A DNA stretch of 64,000 nt from Sphingorhabdus sp. Alg231-15. GTDB lineage: Bacteria > Pseudomonadota > Alphaproteobacteria > Sphingomonadales > Sphingomonadaceae. The notes beneath the pieces were generated by a model. That model searched no databases. It was not told the origin of the DNA and saw only the letters and a list, made by a program, of their open reading frames with translations. The stretch spans positions 868,001 to 932,000 of the forward strand of contig NZ_LT703001.1 of assembly GCF_900149705.1 (NCBI RefSeq). The letters run 5' to 3'. The position numbers were made by a program, and so were the translations under genes. This document shows positions 36,204 to 45,324 of this stretch, piece by piece (the stretch's first letter is position 1; each line of letters opens with the position of its first letter).

Positions 36204-37343
36204 CTACTGACCAAATTTTGGTCGCCCAAGGGCATGACCATATAGTAAAGCATAACGTGCCAACATCTTGTTTTCATTATACTCTGCTTGCGCTTTCATC
36301 TGGTTCAGTGTGCCGATTTCCTCTCGAAGCTGTTCATGTTGGACCAATGTGGTCAGTGCTTCAGTAAACTGCGCTTCGTCATCCACGGGCTTAATCAGGC
36401 CGTGATTGGCCTGACATACCATAGATTTTACGTCACCGACATCGGTCGCGGCTACCGGCAAACCGGCCGCCATCGCCTCGATAAGCGATATCGGGAATTG
36501 CTCGCTATCGGAAGAGAGCGCAAAAATATCGAAAAGACCGACATATCGCGATGGCCTTGCTAGAAAACCCGGCATCAACAAGCGATCTTCCATACCGCAG
36601 TTTTTTGCCTCGGACAGGATCGCTTCCTTTTCCGGCCCTTCGCCAACAATGACCAGCCGGACATTATCTCCGGCCGCTGCACAGGCACGCACCAAACGTG
36701 GTAGGTTCTTGATCGCTCGCAGGCCTGCCAGAGTTCCGACGACAACTTCACCCTTGTTTTTCTTGAATCCCGTCAGCGCGCCGCGTTGCGGTTTTTTCTC
36801 AAACAGCTTCACGTCAATACCATTGGGAATCCGATGAATCTTCTCAGCCGGTTGTTTCCAGACGGATGTCGCAATATCTTCCAGACGCTCAGAGGGAACG
36901 ACCAGCGACTGGCTGCCGCCTAATGCGAATTTTCGGAAGAAATTTCGTTTCCAGTTTAGTTTCTTGCGTTCGTCTTCATTGAATCCATCTTCATGATGAA
37001 TAAGCGGCGGCAATCCTTCCACCCGGGAAAACAAGGTTCGTGCCATCACCCCATCCATCGAGCCCCAATTGTAGGACAGGATCAGGTCGAACTGCCGAAA
37101 ATAGGAGACCAGTTCCTTATACCGACCCAATGAAGGCTTGCCAGCGAGGGATGGAGCGTCATCAGGAAAATTTACTTTGATTTTGCCATCAATGGCATCC
37201 CGCGCCGAGAGGCTCTGCGGCTCTGCAGACAGGATCGTGTGCTCCGCCTGATCACCGAAATGATTCATCAGACGCACGGCGCGCGCTTCTTTTCCGCCCA
37301 GATTGAACGTGCTGTGCAGATGCAGGATTTTGGAAGATTTCAT
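36204..37343 (-). CDS. GT4 family glycosyltransferase
   Basis: This is a 379-residue GT-B enzyme. The N-terminus FNLGGKEARAVRL matches acceptor-side loops of GT4 enzymes. The donor side has VGEGPEKEAI and the E-x7-E motif in EQFPISLIEAMAAG. It lacks close polysaccharide gene neighbours, so the acceptor (capsule, lipopolysaccharide or lipid) is unknown. Confidence 0.88.
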   Translation of the reverse strand: MKSSKILHLHSTFNLGGKEARAVRLMNHFGDQAEHTILSAEPQSLSARDAIDGKIKVNFPDDAPSLAGKPSLGRYKELVSYFRQFDLILSYNWGSMDGVMARTLFSRVEGLPPLIHHEDGFNEDERKKLNWKRNFFRKFALGGSQSLVVPSERLEDIATSVWKQPAEKIHRIPNGIDVKLFEKKPQRGALTGFKKNKGEVVVGTLAGLRAIKNLPRLVRACAAAGDNVRLVIVGEGPEKEAILSEAKNCGMEDRLLMPGFLARPSRYVGLFDIFALSSDSEQFPISLIEAMAAGLPVAATDVGDVKSMVCQANHGLIKPVDDEAQFTEALTTLVQHEQLREEIGTLNQMKAQAEYNENKMLARYALLYGHALGRPKFGQ

Positions 37344-37376
37344 CGGATATATTCGGCTATTTCAAATATGGAATAA

Positions 37377-38249
37377 TTACTCGACCCGTTGAAGCAATGC
37401 GGCAATTGCGTCAAGCGATTGGGGTTCTTCTAATGTGGGAGCATGCCCGACACGCGGCACGGTCACGAGCTCCCCGTTTTGCATCATGCCTAACATCTTT
37501 GTTGCTGTCGCTTCGCTAAACAGGTCTGATGTCTCCCCCCGCAAGATCAGTGTTGGCAGGTCCTTGAAGGCTTCCAACGCCCGCCACATGGCATCGCTGC
37601 CATTCCCTTTGCGATCAAATGGCTCTGATATCTTCATATCATAATCCAGCTTGATCCGACCGGAGCTGTTCATCCGATAGAGTTTCTTGGCGAAGCTTAT
37701 CCATTCTTTCAGGGTATAGTCAGGGAAGATGTTAGCGCTGGATTCGGCAAGGTCACGTGCAGCATGTGCCCATGTGTCAAAACTGCGCCCCTGCCCCACA
37801 TATTCGCCGATCCGGTCTAAACCGCGCTGATCTATTTCGGGCCCAATATCGTTCAGCAACGCCCCAGCAACACGGCCTGAATGCATGGACGCCATCAGCA
37901 TCGTCACAATACCGCCCAGAGACGTTCCAAAAAAAACAGCTTTCGGCAGATCAATTTCGTCCATGAGCCGGACAATATCCGCTACATAGGTTTTCGGATT
38001 ATATGTTGTGCTATCCTTCGCATAGTCGCTCTGGCCGCGACCGCGCAGGTTGACCATGATGACTCGGCGATCGCCGCATAACAGCGCACCCAGATGTTCG
38101 AAATCCCGACTATTGCGCGTCAGACCTGGTACGCAAATGATCGGCGTCTTCGTGCTATTGGAAGCGTAATCCCGATAATGCAGACTCAGGTCATCTTCTG
38201 ACTGCCAAAATTGATCCTGATAGTTTTTCACTTCGGTCATATTTGTCAT
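37377..38249 (-). CDS. Alpha/beta hydrolase
   Basis: This 290-residue hydrolase has the nucleophile elbow GTSLGG (Ser110) and a C-terminal catalytic His269 in RVGHAPTLEEP. The oxyanion segment is CVPGLTRNS, and VNLRGRGQSD follows. It belongs to the broad esterase/lactonase group. The ATG at 38249 follows GGGGGA. It is divergent from the SelO gene by 53 bp, so the two may share a promoter region. Confidence 0.9.
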   Translation of the reverse strand: MTNMTEVKNYQDQFWQSEDDLSLHYRDYASNSTKTPIICVPGLTRNSRDFEHLGALLCGDRRVIMVNLRGRGQSDYAKDSTTYNPKTYVADIVRLMDEIDLPKAVFFGTSLGGIVTMLMASMHSGRVAGALLNDIGPEIDQRGLDRIGEYVGQGRSFDTWAHAARDLAESSANIFPDYTLKEWISFAKKLYRMNSSGRIKLDYDMKISEPFDRKGNGSDAMWRALEAFKDLPTLILRGETSDLFSEATATKMLGMMQNGELVTVPRVGHAPTLEEPQSLDAIAALLQRVE

Positions 38250-38302
38250 TCATCCCCCGGTTCTGACTTGCCGCGAACCCGATTAGTCCCCACTATCAGA
38301 AA

Positions 38303-39703
38303 ATGCCATATAAACCGCAAGCCGAACCCGTCCCATCACCCTATCGTGCGGATGTCAAGATAACTGATCTGGGAGAGAAAATTGGCGATCCGGTTCAGGC
38401 AGCACAATTTCCCGAACATATCTTGCGCTTCCGCAATGATCGATGGGGCCAGACAGTTGGTCTGTCTGATCTGAGCGACGAAGAATGGCTCAATCATTTT
38501 GGCCGTTTCGCCCCTTTACCGGACAATTTGGATCCGCCTCTGGCCCTGCGCTATCACGGCCATCAATTTCGCAACTATAATCCAGAAATCGGTGATGGCC
38601 GCGGCTTTCTGTTTGGCCAAATGCGTGATCATGAGGACCGATTGATGGATTTGGCCACCAAAGGCTCCGGCACTACGCCCTGGAGCCGATCGGGCGATGG
38701 GCGATTGACTCTGAAAGGCGGTGTCCGCGAAGTTCTGGCCACAGAGATGCTAGAAGCGCTGGGCGTCGATACATCCAAAACCTTTGCGCTCGTTGAAACG
38801 GGTGAGGCATTGGAACGTGGTGACGAACCGTCCCCAACGCGATCCGCGGTCATGACGCGGCTTAGCCATAGTCACATCCGGTTTGGTACTTTCCAAAGGA
38901 TCGCAGCAGAACAGAATGAGGAACTGATGCATGCGCTGGTGGACTATTGTCTGACCCAATTTTACGGCGGCGCAAAAACCGACAATCCCGCTATTGAGCT
39001 TTTCCAGCATGTTTCCAAGAAAGCCGCACAACTGGCCGCCAGCTATATGACGGCAGGCTTTGTTCATGGTGTACTGAATACAGACAATATCAACATAACC
39101 GGTGAAAGTTTTGACTACGGACCCTGGCGCTTCACGCCTTATTGGGAACCCGGCTTTACGGCCGCCTATTTTGATCAGGAAGGCCTTTACTGTTTTGCCA
39201 GGCAGCCAGAAGCTTTGCATTGGAACCTTGCGCAGTTGGCCAGCGCGTTAAGGCTGATTTGCGACAGTGATCCGTTAGTCACCACGCTTGAAGGATTTCC
39301 TAGGTCATATGGCGAAGCTTTTACCGAACATTTCTGCTGGCGGTTGGGAGTCGAAAGCGAAGGTTTTGAAAAGGACAAACCGCTTGTTGTCGCTGCTGAA
39401 CAGGCATTGAGCCTGAAAACAGTCACTATTGACCAGTTCTTTTTCGACTGGGGTTGCGGCACGCCGACCAACATGAAATGTTACGAGTCAGATGAGTTCG
39501 ACGCCTTTGCCAAAGAGATAAGTCAACGAAAGCGTGCAAGACAGTCAAAACACGACTATTGGCGATCAAAAGCCCCCTGTTCGATGCATATCGAAGAAGT
39601 CGAAGCAATTTGGGATGCGATTGCCCGTGATGATGATTGGCAACCGTTAACCAGAAAGATTGAGGCAATCAGAAATATGGGTCAGGCACTCAGGAATTTG
39701 TAA
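38303..39703 (+). CDS. selO: SelO/YdiU family protein adenylyltransferase (pseudokinase fold)
   Basis: SelO proteins transfer AMP to Ser, Thr or Tyr of target proteins and are linked to redox stress. Seen here are LATKGSGTTPWSR, the HGVLNTDNINI catalytic segment and the DYGPW metal motif. The C-terminus stops at ALRNL without the Cys-x2-Cys/Sec end present in several SelO proteins. At 466 residues it is only slightly shorter than E. coli YdiU. Confidence 0.88.
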   Translation: MPYKPQAEPVPSPYRADVKITDLGEKIGDPVQAAQFPEHILRFRNDRWGQTVGLSDLSDEEWLNHFGRFAPLPDNLDPPLALRYHGHQFRNYNPEIGDGRGFLFGQMRDHEDRLMDLATKGSGTTPWSRSGDGRLTLKGGVREVLATEMLEALGVDTSKTFALVETGEALERGDEPSPTRSAVMTRLSHSHIRFGTFQRIAAEQNEELMHALVDYCLTQFYGGAKTDNPAIELFQHVSKKAAQLAASYMTAGFVHGVLNTDNINITGESFDYGPWRFTPYWEPGFTAAYFDQEGLYCFARQPEALHWNLAQLASALRLICDSDPLVTTLEGFPRSYGEAFTEHFCWRLGVESEGFEKDKPLVVAAEQALSLKTVTIDQFFFDWGCGTPTNMKCYESDEFDAFAKEISQRKRARQSKHDYWRSKAPCSMHIEEVEAIWDAIARDDDWQPLTRKIEAIRNMGQALRNL

Positions 39704-39847
39704 CAAAAAGTAACGCCCAGTAAGAGGATAAACATAAGAAAAGGACTTTATAGTTACTGGATTTTTAAGCTGTATCAGCTAGTTAGGATTGAACTGACAA
39801 GAGCGCTATGTGGGCTGGACTCAGACAACTAAAATAACGGACCAATT

Positions 39848-41260
39848 TTGACACAACTAATTTCGATAGAACCGGCAACCGGTGCGACTTTATGGAAAGG
39901 CAATGCCGGCGATGCAGATGCAGCCGTTGCCAAAGCACGAAAAGCCTGGCCGACATGGGCCGCCCTGCCGCTCACCAAACGGATTGAAGCGGTGCGCCGA
40001 TATGCCAATCGCATTAGAACCAAGTCCGAACAGTTGGCCGAATTGATCGCCAGAGAAACAGGAAAACCGATCTGGGAGTCGAGAACCGAAGCCGAAGCGG
40101 TCATCAAAAAGGTCGATATTTCGATCAAAGCTTATGCTGAACGAACCTCACAGCGGCAACTATCAAGCCAGCCTAACATGCGGGCGGCGATGCGACACAA
40201 ACCCCACGGTGTAATGGCCGTGCTAGGGCCTTATAATTTCCCGGCCCACCTGCCAAATGGTCACATCGTTCCGGCGTTGATCGCGGGTAATGTGGTTGTT
40301 TTCAAACCCTCCGAAAAAACGCCCGCTGTTGGGCAGTTTCTCGTTGATGCACTCGCCAAATCCGGCCTGCCAGATGGGGTTGTAAACATCCTGCATGGCG
40401 GTCCAGAAGTTGGCAAAAAATTGACCGCCAATCAAGACATTGATGGCGTTCTGTTTACCGGGTCAGCGCAGACCGGCATTGCGCTCAATCGCCAGTTCGC
40501 GGCGCGGCCCGATGTCATTCTTGCGCTGGAAATGGGCGGCAACAACCCGATCATTGTCTGGGATACTGATGATATCCACAGCGCTGCAGTGCTGGTGGTT
40601 CAATCGGCATTTCTCTCCGCCGGACAGCGCTGTTCCGCCGCAAGCCGGATGATCGTAAAAGATGAGCTTTACGATCGCGTAGTGAAGGAAGTGAAACGCA
40701 TCTCAGATCGCTTGATCATCGATGAACCTTTTAGCAAACCCGCACCATTTATGGGCCCGGTCATCGACAATGATGTTGCGGATGGCCTGACCGAAAGCTT
40801 CCTGGCACTGATGAGCCACGGTGGCCGCCCTATCAAGCATATGGCTCGCCCGATTGATGATCGCCCGTTCCTGACACCCGGCATTATCGATGTCACCGAT
40901 ATGGAAGAACGGCCTGATATCGAATTATTTGGCCCGATATTACAGATCATTCGTGTAGAAGATTTCGAAACGGCCATCGCGGAAGCCAACAACACCCGAT
41001 ATGGCCTTTCGGCCGCTCTGATTGGCGGCACCGCCACGCAATATGATCAATTCTGGTCCAACAGCAGAGCCGGTATTGTGAACTGGAACAAGATGACCGT
41101 CGGCGCGTCATCAGAGGCACCATTTGGCGGCATCGGACTCTCCGGCAATCATCGCCCGAGTGCCTATTATGCAGCCGATTATTGTGCCTATCCAGTCGTT
41201 TCGATGGAAGCGGAACAGACCCGCGCATCAATAGGCGTTGGCTTGAAAGACGAAGAATAG
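39848..41260 (+). CDS. astD: Aldehyde dehydrogenase, succinylglutamate-semialdehyde dehydrogenase (AstD-like)
   Basis: This NAD(P)-dependent aldehyde dehydrogenase is of the AstD type, which acts in arginine succinyltransferase breakdown. The coenzyme loop FTGSAQTG, catalytic Glu in ALEMGGNNP and catalytic Cys in SAGQRCSA are present. At 470 residues it fits AstD. An in-frame stop at 39830-39832 leaves only TTG at 39848 as a plausible start. No astA or astB is nearby, so the exact substrate is uncertain. Confidence 0.85.
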   Translation: MTQLISIEPATGATLWKGNAGDADAAVAKARKAWPTWAALPLTKRIEAVRRYANRIRTKSEQLAELIARETGKPIWESRTEAEAVIKKVDISIKAYAERTSQRQLSSQPNMRAAMRHKPHGVMAVLGPYNFPAHLPNGHIVPALIAGNVVVFKPSEKTPAVGQFLVDALAKSGLPDGVVNILHGGPEVGKKLTANQDIDGVLFTGSAQTGIALNRQFAARPDVILALEMGGNNPIIVWDTDDIHSAAVLVVQSAFLSAGQRCSAASRMIVKDELYDRVVKEVKRISDRLIIDEPFSKPAPFMGPVIDNDVADGLTESFLALMSHGGRPIKHMARPIDDRPFLTPGIIDVTDMEERPDIELFGPILQIIRVEDFETAIAEANNTRYGLSAALIGGTATQYDQFWSNSRAGIVNWNKMTVGASSEAPFGGIGLSGNHRPSAYYAADYCAYPVVSMEAEQTRASIGVGLKDEE

Positions 41261-41353
41261 GCAAAGCCGCGGATCAGAAGCGAATAGTATATCTTAGGTC
41301 GATGAAAAAACTTCTGCTTTGATCACGGCGCCTTAACATCGCATATCGGTGCC

Positions 41354-42157
41354 ATGGAAAAATTTGATCACCTTGCAACCGAAAATATGCCGAATAGCGG
41401 CATTGTCTATCTGGTCGGTGCCGGCCCGGGCGATCCGGAACTGCTGACACTCCGTGCTGCCCGCTTGCTGGCTGAGGCCGATATAATCGTTCATGATGGA
41501 CTGGTTAGCTCTGATATCCTGGCCATGGCACCCGAAACAACCACGAAAATTTCTGTCGCCAAGCAGCGATCTCGACATAGCATGGCGCAGGACGCCATTA
41601 ATGCGCTACTGGTTGCGGAAGCCCAAAAGGGACATAAGGTCGTCCGCCTAAAGGGCGGAGACCCTTTCATTTTTGGGCGCGGCGGAGAAGAAGCCAGTGA
41701 TTGCATCAAAGCGGGCATAAGAGTCGAGGTTGTTCCTGGAATCAGCGCCGCATTAGGCTGTGCTGCTCAGGCAAAAATGCCGCTCACTCATCGCGACGCA
41801 TCCAGCGCGGTTTCGTTTGTTGCGGGTCAATGCAAAGGCCTTTCGGATCAAAACTGGTCAGGATTGGCCGGCAAAGGAAGAACGTTGGTGATCTACATGG
41901 GTGTCGCCAATGCCGAAGCGATTGTTGAGAAATTGATTGCCGACGGTGCGTCGCCAGATTTGCCGGTTGCCGTTTTGGAAAATGGGACGCGAGACAATTT
42001 TCGCGCCTTGCAGACTCTGTTGACCGATCTCGGTGATCTCGTGCTGCGTGAGAATGTCAAAAGCCCGGCCCTGTTGGTCGTCGGCGAGGTCGCGCGTTAC
42101 GGCAATGCAAATGACAAGTTTCGTGAATATGCCCAAATGGCGGGAGTGGAATTTTGA
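41354..42157 (+). CDS. cobA: Uroporphyrinogen-III C-methyltransferase
   Basis: This enzyme makes precorrin-2 with two SAM, the first step toward siroheme, the cofactor of the sulfite reductase encoded two genes downstream. Conserved blocks are VGAGPGDPELLTLRA, VRLKGGDPFIFGRGGEE and VVPGISAALG. It is the stand-alone form without the CysG oxidase/ferrochelatase part, so those steps must be encoded elsewhere. Its stop overlaps the DUF2849 start (TTGA). Confidence 0.94.
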   Translation: MEKFDHLATENMPNSGIVYLVGAGPGDPELLTLRAARLLAEADIIVHDGLVSSDILAMAPETTTKISVAKQRSRHSMAQDAINALLVAEAQKGHKVVRLKGGDPFIFGRGGEEASDCIKAGIRVEVVPGISAALGCAAQAKMPLTHRDASSAVSFVAGQCKGLSDQNWSGLAGKGRTLVIYMGVANAEAIVEKLIADGASPDLPVAVLENGTRDNFRALQTLLTDLGDLVLRENVKSPALLVVGEVARYGNANDKFREYAQMAGVEF

Positions 42158-42450
42158 AGATACTAACTGGAAATGATTTGAAAACAGGTGATGTAACCTG
42201 GTGGACTGGAAACGACTGGTCCCGCCATGTCGAAGATGCTGTTGATGTGGGTGAAAATTTCGAATCCATCCTGCATGAGGAGGAAGCCTCCCGCCGGGTC
42301 AACGTTCCCTATGCCATTGAAGCGGAAATGACCGACGATGGCCCTCGCCCTGCCCATATCAAGGACCGCGTAAGAGCGCTTGGCCCGACTGTAAGACCGG
42401 ATTTAACATTAAAGCCAGCCGATCCCGAGGCTGGAAACTGGGTGATATAA
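42154..42450 (+). CDS. DUF2849 family protein of the sulfite reduction operon
   Basis: This is a 98-residue soluble protein of unknown function. It is found next to cysI in many Alphaproteobacteria. Visible features are VTWWTGNDW near the N-terminus and an HEEEASRRVN segment in the middle; no cysteines are present. The start is TTG within the cobA stop (TTGA), preceded by GGGAG. The tight coupling between cobA and cysI suggests a role in sulfite reductase assembly or activity. Confidence 0.85.
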   Translation: MKILTGNDLKTGDVTWWTGNDWSRHVEDAVDVGENFESILHEEEASRRVNVPYAIEAEMTDDGPRPAHIKDRVRALGPTVRPDLTLKPADPEAGNWVI

Positions 42451-42452
42451 GC

Positions 42453-44084
42453 ATGTATCAATATGACAAATATGACCAGCAGATGGTCGATACACGGGTT
42501 GCGGAATTTCGCGATCAGGTCGAACGCCGCCTGGCCGGTGAACTGACTGAAGACCAGTTCAAACCGCTCCGTCTGATGAATGGACTTTATCTCCAGTTGC
42601 ACGCTTACATGCTGCGCGTCGCCATTCCTTATGGCACATTGAACGGCAAGCAGATGCGGATGCTGGGTCACATCGCACGCAAATATGACCGCGACTACGG
42701 GCATTTTACTACGCGCCAGAATATTCAATATAACTGGATCAAGCTGGAAGATGCGCCTGATATTCTCACCGATCTGGCATCGGTTGAAATGCACGCAATC
42801 CAGACCAGCGGCAATTGCATCCGCAATATCTCATCTGACCAATATGCAGGTGCGGCGGCTGACGAGATTGCGGATCCGCGTCCTTGGGCGGAAATCCTCC
42901 GTCAATGGTCGAGTTTCCACCCTGAATTTTCTTACCTGCCTCGCAAGTTCAAGATCGCGGTCATTGCCAGCGACGAAGACCGCGCGGCGATGCGCCTTCA
43001 TGATATCGGGATCCAGCTTGTTCACAAGGACGGCGAACTGGGAGCGAAATTCTTTGTCGGTGGCGGCATGGGCCGGACGCCAATGATCGCTCCTGAAATC
43101 CGTGATTTCGTCCCGGCAGACGAGTTGATCAGCTATGCCGAAGCCTGCCTGCGGGTCTATAATCGCTACGGGCGGCGCGACAACAAATATAAAGCGCGGA
43201 TCAAAATCCTCGTCCATGAACTCGGCAAGGAAGAATATACCCGCCAGGTCGAAGAAGAATTCGCCCATATGAAAACGCTGGGCCTCAATCCGCCAGTGGA
43301 AGAGCTTGCGCGGATCACCGAGTATTTTGCTGATCCGGCATTTGACAAAGACGCCAGCGATGATCTCGATCTCTCGGATCCCGACTTCAACCTTTGGGTC
43401 GACCAGAATACGGTCGCACACAAACAGCCCGGCTATGCCATTGCTACAATCAGCCTGAAGCCAAAAAGCGGTATTCCGGGCGACGCATCCTCTGCGCAGA
43501 TTGACCTGATGGCTGATCTGGCGGAACAATATAGCTTTGATGAGATGCGGGTTACGCACAGTCAGAATATCGTTTTGCCTCACGTCAAAAAGAGCGATCT
43601 TTATGCCCTCTGGCAGAAGCTGGATGAAGCGGGCCTGGCGCCAGCCAATCTCGATTTGATCACTGACAGCATTGCCTGCCCTGGTCTGGATTATTGCAGC
43701 CTTGCCAATGCACGTTCCATTCCGCTGGCACAGAAGATCAGCGAGCGCTTTGCTGATCTCGGTCGCCAACGCGAACTGGGCGAACTGAAACTCAAAATAT
43801 CTGGCTGCATAAATGCCTGCGGGCACCATCATGCGGGTCATATCGGTATATTGGGTGTCGATCGGAAAGGTACAGAAAATTACCAGTTACTGCTTGGCGG
43901 ATCAGCTGCCGAAGACACCAGCCTTGCCAAAATAACCGGCCCCGGCTTTGACGAAGATGGCGTGATCGACGCGATCGAGACGGTGACCGATTTGTATCTG
44001 AAGGAACGGCAGGAGGATGAGCGGTTTATCGACACTTATCGGCGTGTTGGCATGGCAGCGTTCAAGGAGGCTATTTATGGTTGA
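42453..44084 (+). CDS. cysI: Nitrite/sulfite reductase hemoprotein (sulfite reductase CysI-type)
   Basis: This siroheme/4Fe-4S enzyme reduces sulfite to sulfide by six electrons. Cluster and siroheme ligands are Cys409, Cys415, Cys452 and Cys456 (CPGLDYC and CINAC). The ferredoxin-like half-domain has TTRQNIQYNW. It is 543 residues. No CysJ flavoprotein gene is present in the operon, so electrons may come from ferredoxin or another partner. It overlaps the DUF934 gene by 8 bp. Confidence 0.93.
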   Translation: MYQYDKYDQQMVDTRVAEFRDQVERRLAGELTEDQFKPLRLMNGLYLQLHAYMLRVAIPYGTLNGKQMRMLGHIARKYDRDYGHFTTRQNIQYNWIKLEDAPDILTDLASVEMHAIQTSGNCIRNISSDQYAGAAADEIADPRPWAEILRQWSSFHPEFSYLPRKFKIAVIASDEDRAAMRLHDIGIQLVHKDGELGAKFFVGGGMGRTPMIAPEIRDFVPADELISYAEACLRVYNRYGRRDNKYKARIKILVHELGKEEYTRQVEEEFAHMKTLGLNPPVEELARITEYFADPAFDKDASDDLDLSDPDFNLWVDQNTVAHKQPGYAIATISLKPKSGIPGDASSAQIDLMADLAEQYSFDEMRVTHSQNIVLPHVKKSDLYALWQKLDEAGLAPANLDLITDSIACPGLDYCSLANARSIPLAQKISERFADLGRQRELGELKLKISGCINACGHHHAGHIGILGVDRKGTENYQLLLGGSAAEDTSLAKITGPGFDEDGVIDAIETVTDLYLKERQEDERFIDTYRRVGMAAFKEAIYG

Positions 44085-44502
44085 GGCAATCCGTTTTCGC
44101 GATGACGACGTCCACGAAGAGCCAGCGGTTTCGCTGGATGCCTTTCTGGATCAATCCAATGCCACCGCTGTGCGGATCGAAGCCGGCGAAGATGCCCGGC
44201 TGTTGCTGCCGTTACTAGACCGTCTGGCACTAATAGAGATCGATTTTCCTGTCTTCGGTGATGGTCGCGGCTATTCTGCAGCACAGATTTTGCGCGAAGC
44301 AGGTTATAAAGGAGAATTGCGCGCCAGCGGAGACGTGCTGGTCGATCAGATCGCCTATATGCGCCGCTGCGGCTTTGACGCGTTCGCACCTGATGCTCCG
44401 ATCGATGCCAAGGTCATGAAAAAAGCGCTGGACCTCTATGATGAGGTCTATCAGGGCACAACCGATTCCCGTGCCCCAATATGGAATTTGCGCCATGGGT
44501 GA
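44077..44502 (+). CDS. DUF934 family protein of the assimilatory sulfur operon
   Basis: This 141-residue soluble protein belongs to DUF934, found almost always between cysI and cysH. Conserved segments are IEIDFPVFGDGRGYSAA and MRRCGFDAF. The family function is not experimentally settled to my knowledge. The ATG at 44077 follows a strong AAGGAGG inside the cysI end. It overlaps cysH by 8 bp. Confidence 0.9.
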   Translation: MVEAIRFRDDDVHEEPAVSLDAFLDQSNATAVRIEAGEDARLLLPLLDRLALIEIDFPVFGDGRGYSAAQILREAGYKGELRASGDVLVDQIAYMRRCGFDAFAPDAPIDAKVMKKALDLYDEVYQGTTDSRAPIWNLRHG

Positions 44503-45283
44503 ACCAGCTCGCAAAATTGACATTATCGATGCACGTCCAGACTTTACGCAGGCGGATGCAGATGCGCTGAACGCACGCTTTGAAGGCGTGCATGCATCAG
44601 CCATGCTCAAAACGCTGTTCGAGGAAGGCAATCTCGGCGAAGTCGCTGTTGTTTCATCATTTGGTACAGAAAGCGCGGTCCTGCTGCACTTAGTTGCAAC
44701 GGCCGACCCTTCGATTCCCGTGACCTTTGTCGATACGTTGAAGATGTTTCCAGAAACGCTGGAATATCGTGAGACTCTTATCAAGACGTTGGGCATTCAA
44801 AATGGAAATGTGGTGAAGCCCGACCCTGTCGTTCTCGCCGCAAAGGACGGGAACGAATTACGCTGGTCATTTGACCCGGATGGCTGCTGTGAAATCCGCA
44901 AGGTCGAGCCTTTGGCACGCGCCAAAGCTGATCTCAACAGCTGGATTTCCGGCCGCAAGGCTTTTCAATCTGTCACCCGGCAAAATCTGCCGCGCTTTGA
45001 AGTCGAAGACGGTCGCCTGAAAATCAACCCGCTGGGCGATTGGGTCAAAGATGATCTCGAAGCTTATTTTGAAGAACATGACCTGCCCCGGCACCCCCTG
45101 GAGGCGCAAGGATATCTCTCCGTCGGCTGTGCGCCGTGCACCTCAAAGGTGAAACCCGGCGAAGACCCCCGCGCAGGCCGGTGGCGCGGTTGGGACAAAA
45201 CCGAATGTGGTATTCATGACGAAGTCACACCTCTGCCAATCGCGGATGATGATGAAAGTGGCGCAAACGATCCGATCTTTTAG
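44495..45283 (+). CDS. cysH: Phosphoadenylyl/adenylyl-sulfate reductase CysH (Fe-S APS-type)
   Basis: This enzyme reduces activated sulfate to sulfite with thioredoxin. The ATP-sulfurylase-like PP-loop is SSFGTESAVL. The catalytic Cys238 lies in ECGIH. Cys131-Cys132 and Cys212-x2-Cys215 match the ligand pairs of the 4Fe-4S cluster that marks APS reductases, whereas PAPS-specific enzymes such as E. coli CysH lack them. The ATG at 44495 overlaps DUF934. The operon ends here, followed by a palindromic repeat. Confidence 0.93.
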   Translation: MGEPARKIDIIDARPDFTQADADALNARFEGVHASAMLKTLFEEGNLGEVAVVSSFGTESAVLLHLVATADPSIPVTFVDTLKMFPETLEYRETLIKTLGIQNGNVVKPDPVVLAAKDGNELRWSFDPDGCCEIRKVEPLARAKADLNSWISGRKAFQSVTRQNLPRFEVEDGRLKINPLGDWVKDDLEAYFEEHDLPRHPLEAQGYLSVGCAPCTSKVKPGEDPRAGRWRGWDKTECGIHDEVTPLPIADDDESGANDPIF

Positions 45284-45294
45284 TGGGATTGATT

Positions 45295-45324
45295 GTCATC
45301 TGCTTCATCCCGAAAGCGGACGTT
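45295..45324. repeat. Dispersed palindromic repeat, copy 1
   Basis: The right arm AGCGGACGTT (45315-45324) and the loop TCATCCCGAA are identical to copy 5. The left arm is partly eroded (TCTGCT). It lies between convergent cysH and the first DUF1330 gene, and its last bases are part of the DUF1330 stop codon. Confidence 0.75.

Noticed and set aside
41261-41353. SAM or other riboswitch before the sulfur operon
   Set aside because: I looked for a paired structure in this 93-bp leader and saw none resembling known classes.
42831-43841. 336-residue open frame on the minus strand
   Set aside because: It lies wholly antisense to cysI, whose motifs and operon overlaps are clear. No family features are visible in the antisense frame.
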